Of a stretch of DNA of 21,448 nt, positions 21,186 to 21,448 are shown piece by piece; position 1 is the first letter of the stretch; every line of letters begins with the position of its first letter. This DNA is from Chloroflexota bacterium (GTDB lineage: Bacteria; Chloroflexota; Dehalococcoidia; UBA2979): positions 1 to 21,448 of the forward strand of contig VYDC01000264.1 in NCBI GenBank assembly GCA_009843585.1, read 5' to 3'. The position numbers and the translations under genes are program-made. The notes under the pieces were generated by a model. That model was not told where the DNA came from. It saw only the letters and a list, made by a program, of their open reading frames with translations, and did not search any database.

Positions 21186-21448
21186 CTAGCCCCCCGCGCC
21201 CTGCTGCGGGGCGCGCCATCCGCTCGCCACCGGCACGTTGTAGAGGGTGAGCGAGAACGGCTCGGAGAGCTCGGCGTCTATGGGCTCGCGCAGGGTCGCG
21301 AAGCGCTCGCTCTCGAAGAAGGCCTGCCACTCCTCGCGCGAGCCCCAGTTCATCTCCCAGATGTAGCGGTAGGGTCCGCCCGCGAAGTGCAGCAGGCGCG
21401 ATCCGAGGAAGCCCGGCTCGGAGCCGAGGCGACCGATCGCCTCCCGGT
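21186..21448 (-). CDS. ABM-like dimeric alpha/beta-barrel protein (partial, 5' end outside window)
   Basis: The frame enters from the right edge and ends at TAG (21186-21188), giving 86 residues. GSEPGFLGSRLLHFAGG, then PYRYIWEMNWGSREEWQAFF and SERFATL have the strand-helix pattern of antibiotic biosynthesis monooxygenase (ABM) domains. A proline-containing tail, SLTLYNVPVASGWRAP, follows. The next gene starts four bases downstream, so both ABM-type proteins are co-translated and might form a mixed barrel. The N-terminus lies outside the window. Confidence 0.65.
   Translation of the reverse strand, partial: REAIGRLGSEPGFLGSRLLHFAGGPYRYIWEMNWGSREEWQAFFESERFATLREPIDAELSEPFSLTLYNVPVASGWRAPQQGAGG

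Noticed and set aside
1..21448. CRISPR arrays, insertion sequences, prophage or integrase genes
   Set aside because: No regularly spaced repeats, transposase or integrase motifs, or target duplications were found. The short palindromes are explained by GC content.

Overview
The window is GC-rich (roughly 70% or more by eye) and almost fully coding, with short spacers, many overlapping start/stop codons (ATGA, GTGA) and frequent GTG starts. The mix of genes points to a deep-branching actinomycete, possibly of the Thermoleophilia type. It includes MutS2, an Rv1284-type beta-carbonic anhydrase, MpaB/Lcp-type oxygenase, MMPL exporter, DUF427 protein and a ProX/OpuC-type osmolyte importer. This placement rests on gene content only. 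No phage, transposase, integrase, CRISPR array or rRNA was seen.

Left part (1-6060): the tail of an unidentified gene overlaps mutS2, which appears to start at a CTG codon. Convergent to it is a minus-strand run: NCS2-fold permease, beta-carbonic anhydrase, Nudix CoA pyrophosphatase and histidine phosphatase. The permease has an RsbW-like ATPase-fold tail whose ATP-binding residues are lost, and both key substrate residues of the NCS2 family are replaced. With the carbonic anhydrase next door it recalls SulP-STAS/carbonic anhydrase pairs.

Middle (6159-11784): an MMPL transporter and an MpaB-family oxygenase form a two-gene minus-strand unit, with several GACGC/GCGTC dyads around a candidate promoter. 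Beyond it lies a gene graveyard (about 9848-10703) with remnants of an unknown gene, a SnoaL-like gene, a PhnB-like VOC gene and a DUF1801 gene. A lipoprotein with an NTF2-like domain and a CAU-anticodon tRNA follow.

Right-centre (11785-16345): a HIT protein is divergent from a four-gene quaternary-amine ABC importer (ATPase with CBS domains, two permeases, binding lipoprotein). Its genes overlap by 4 bp each, and the transcript is probably leaderless. A 303-bp G-rich spacer with G-quadruplex potential and a long hairpin separates it from a convergent DUF427 gene.

Right part (16503-21448): a nitroreductase/haloalkane dehalogenase pair on the plus strand converges on a minus-strand run of two ABM-type dimeric alpha/beta-barrel proteins, a nitrilase and a MetE-like zinc methyltransferase. 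These look like small-molecule catabolism genes. The ABM/nitrilase/MetE-like group is the best candidate for an undescribed pathway, and the permease-pseudoATPase/carbonic anhydrase pair is the best candidate for an undescribed transport system.
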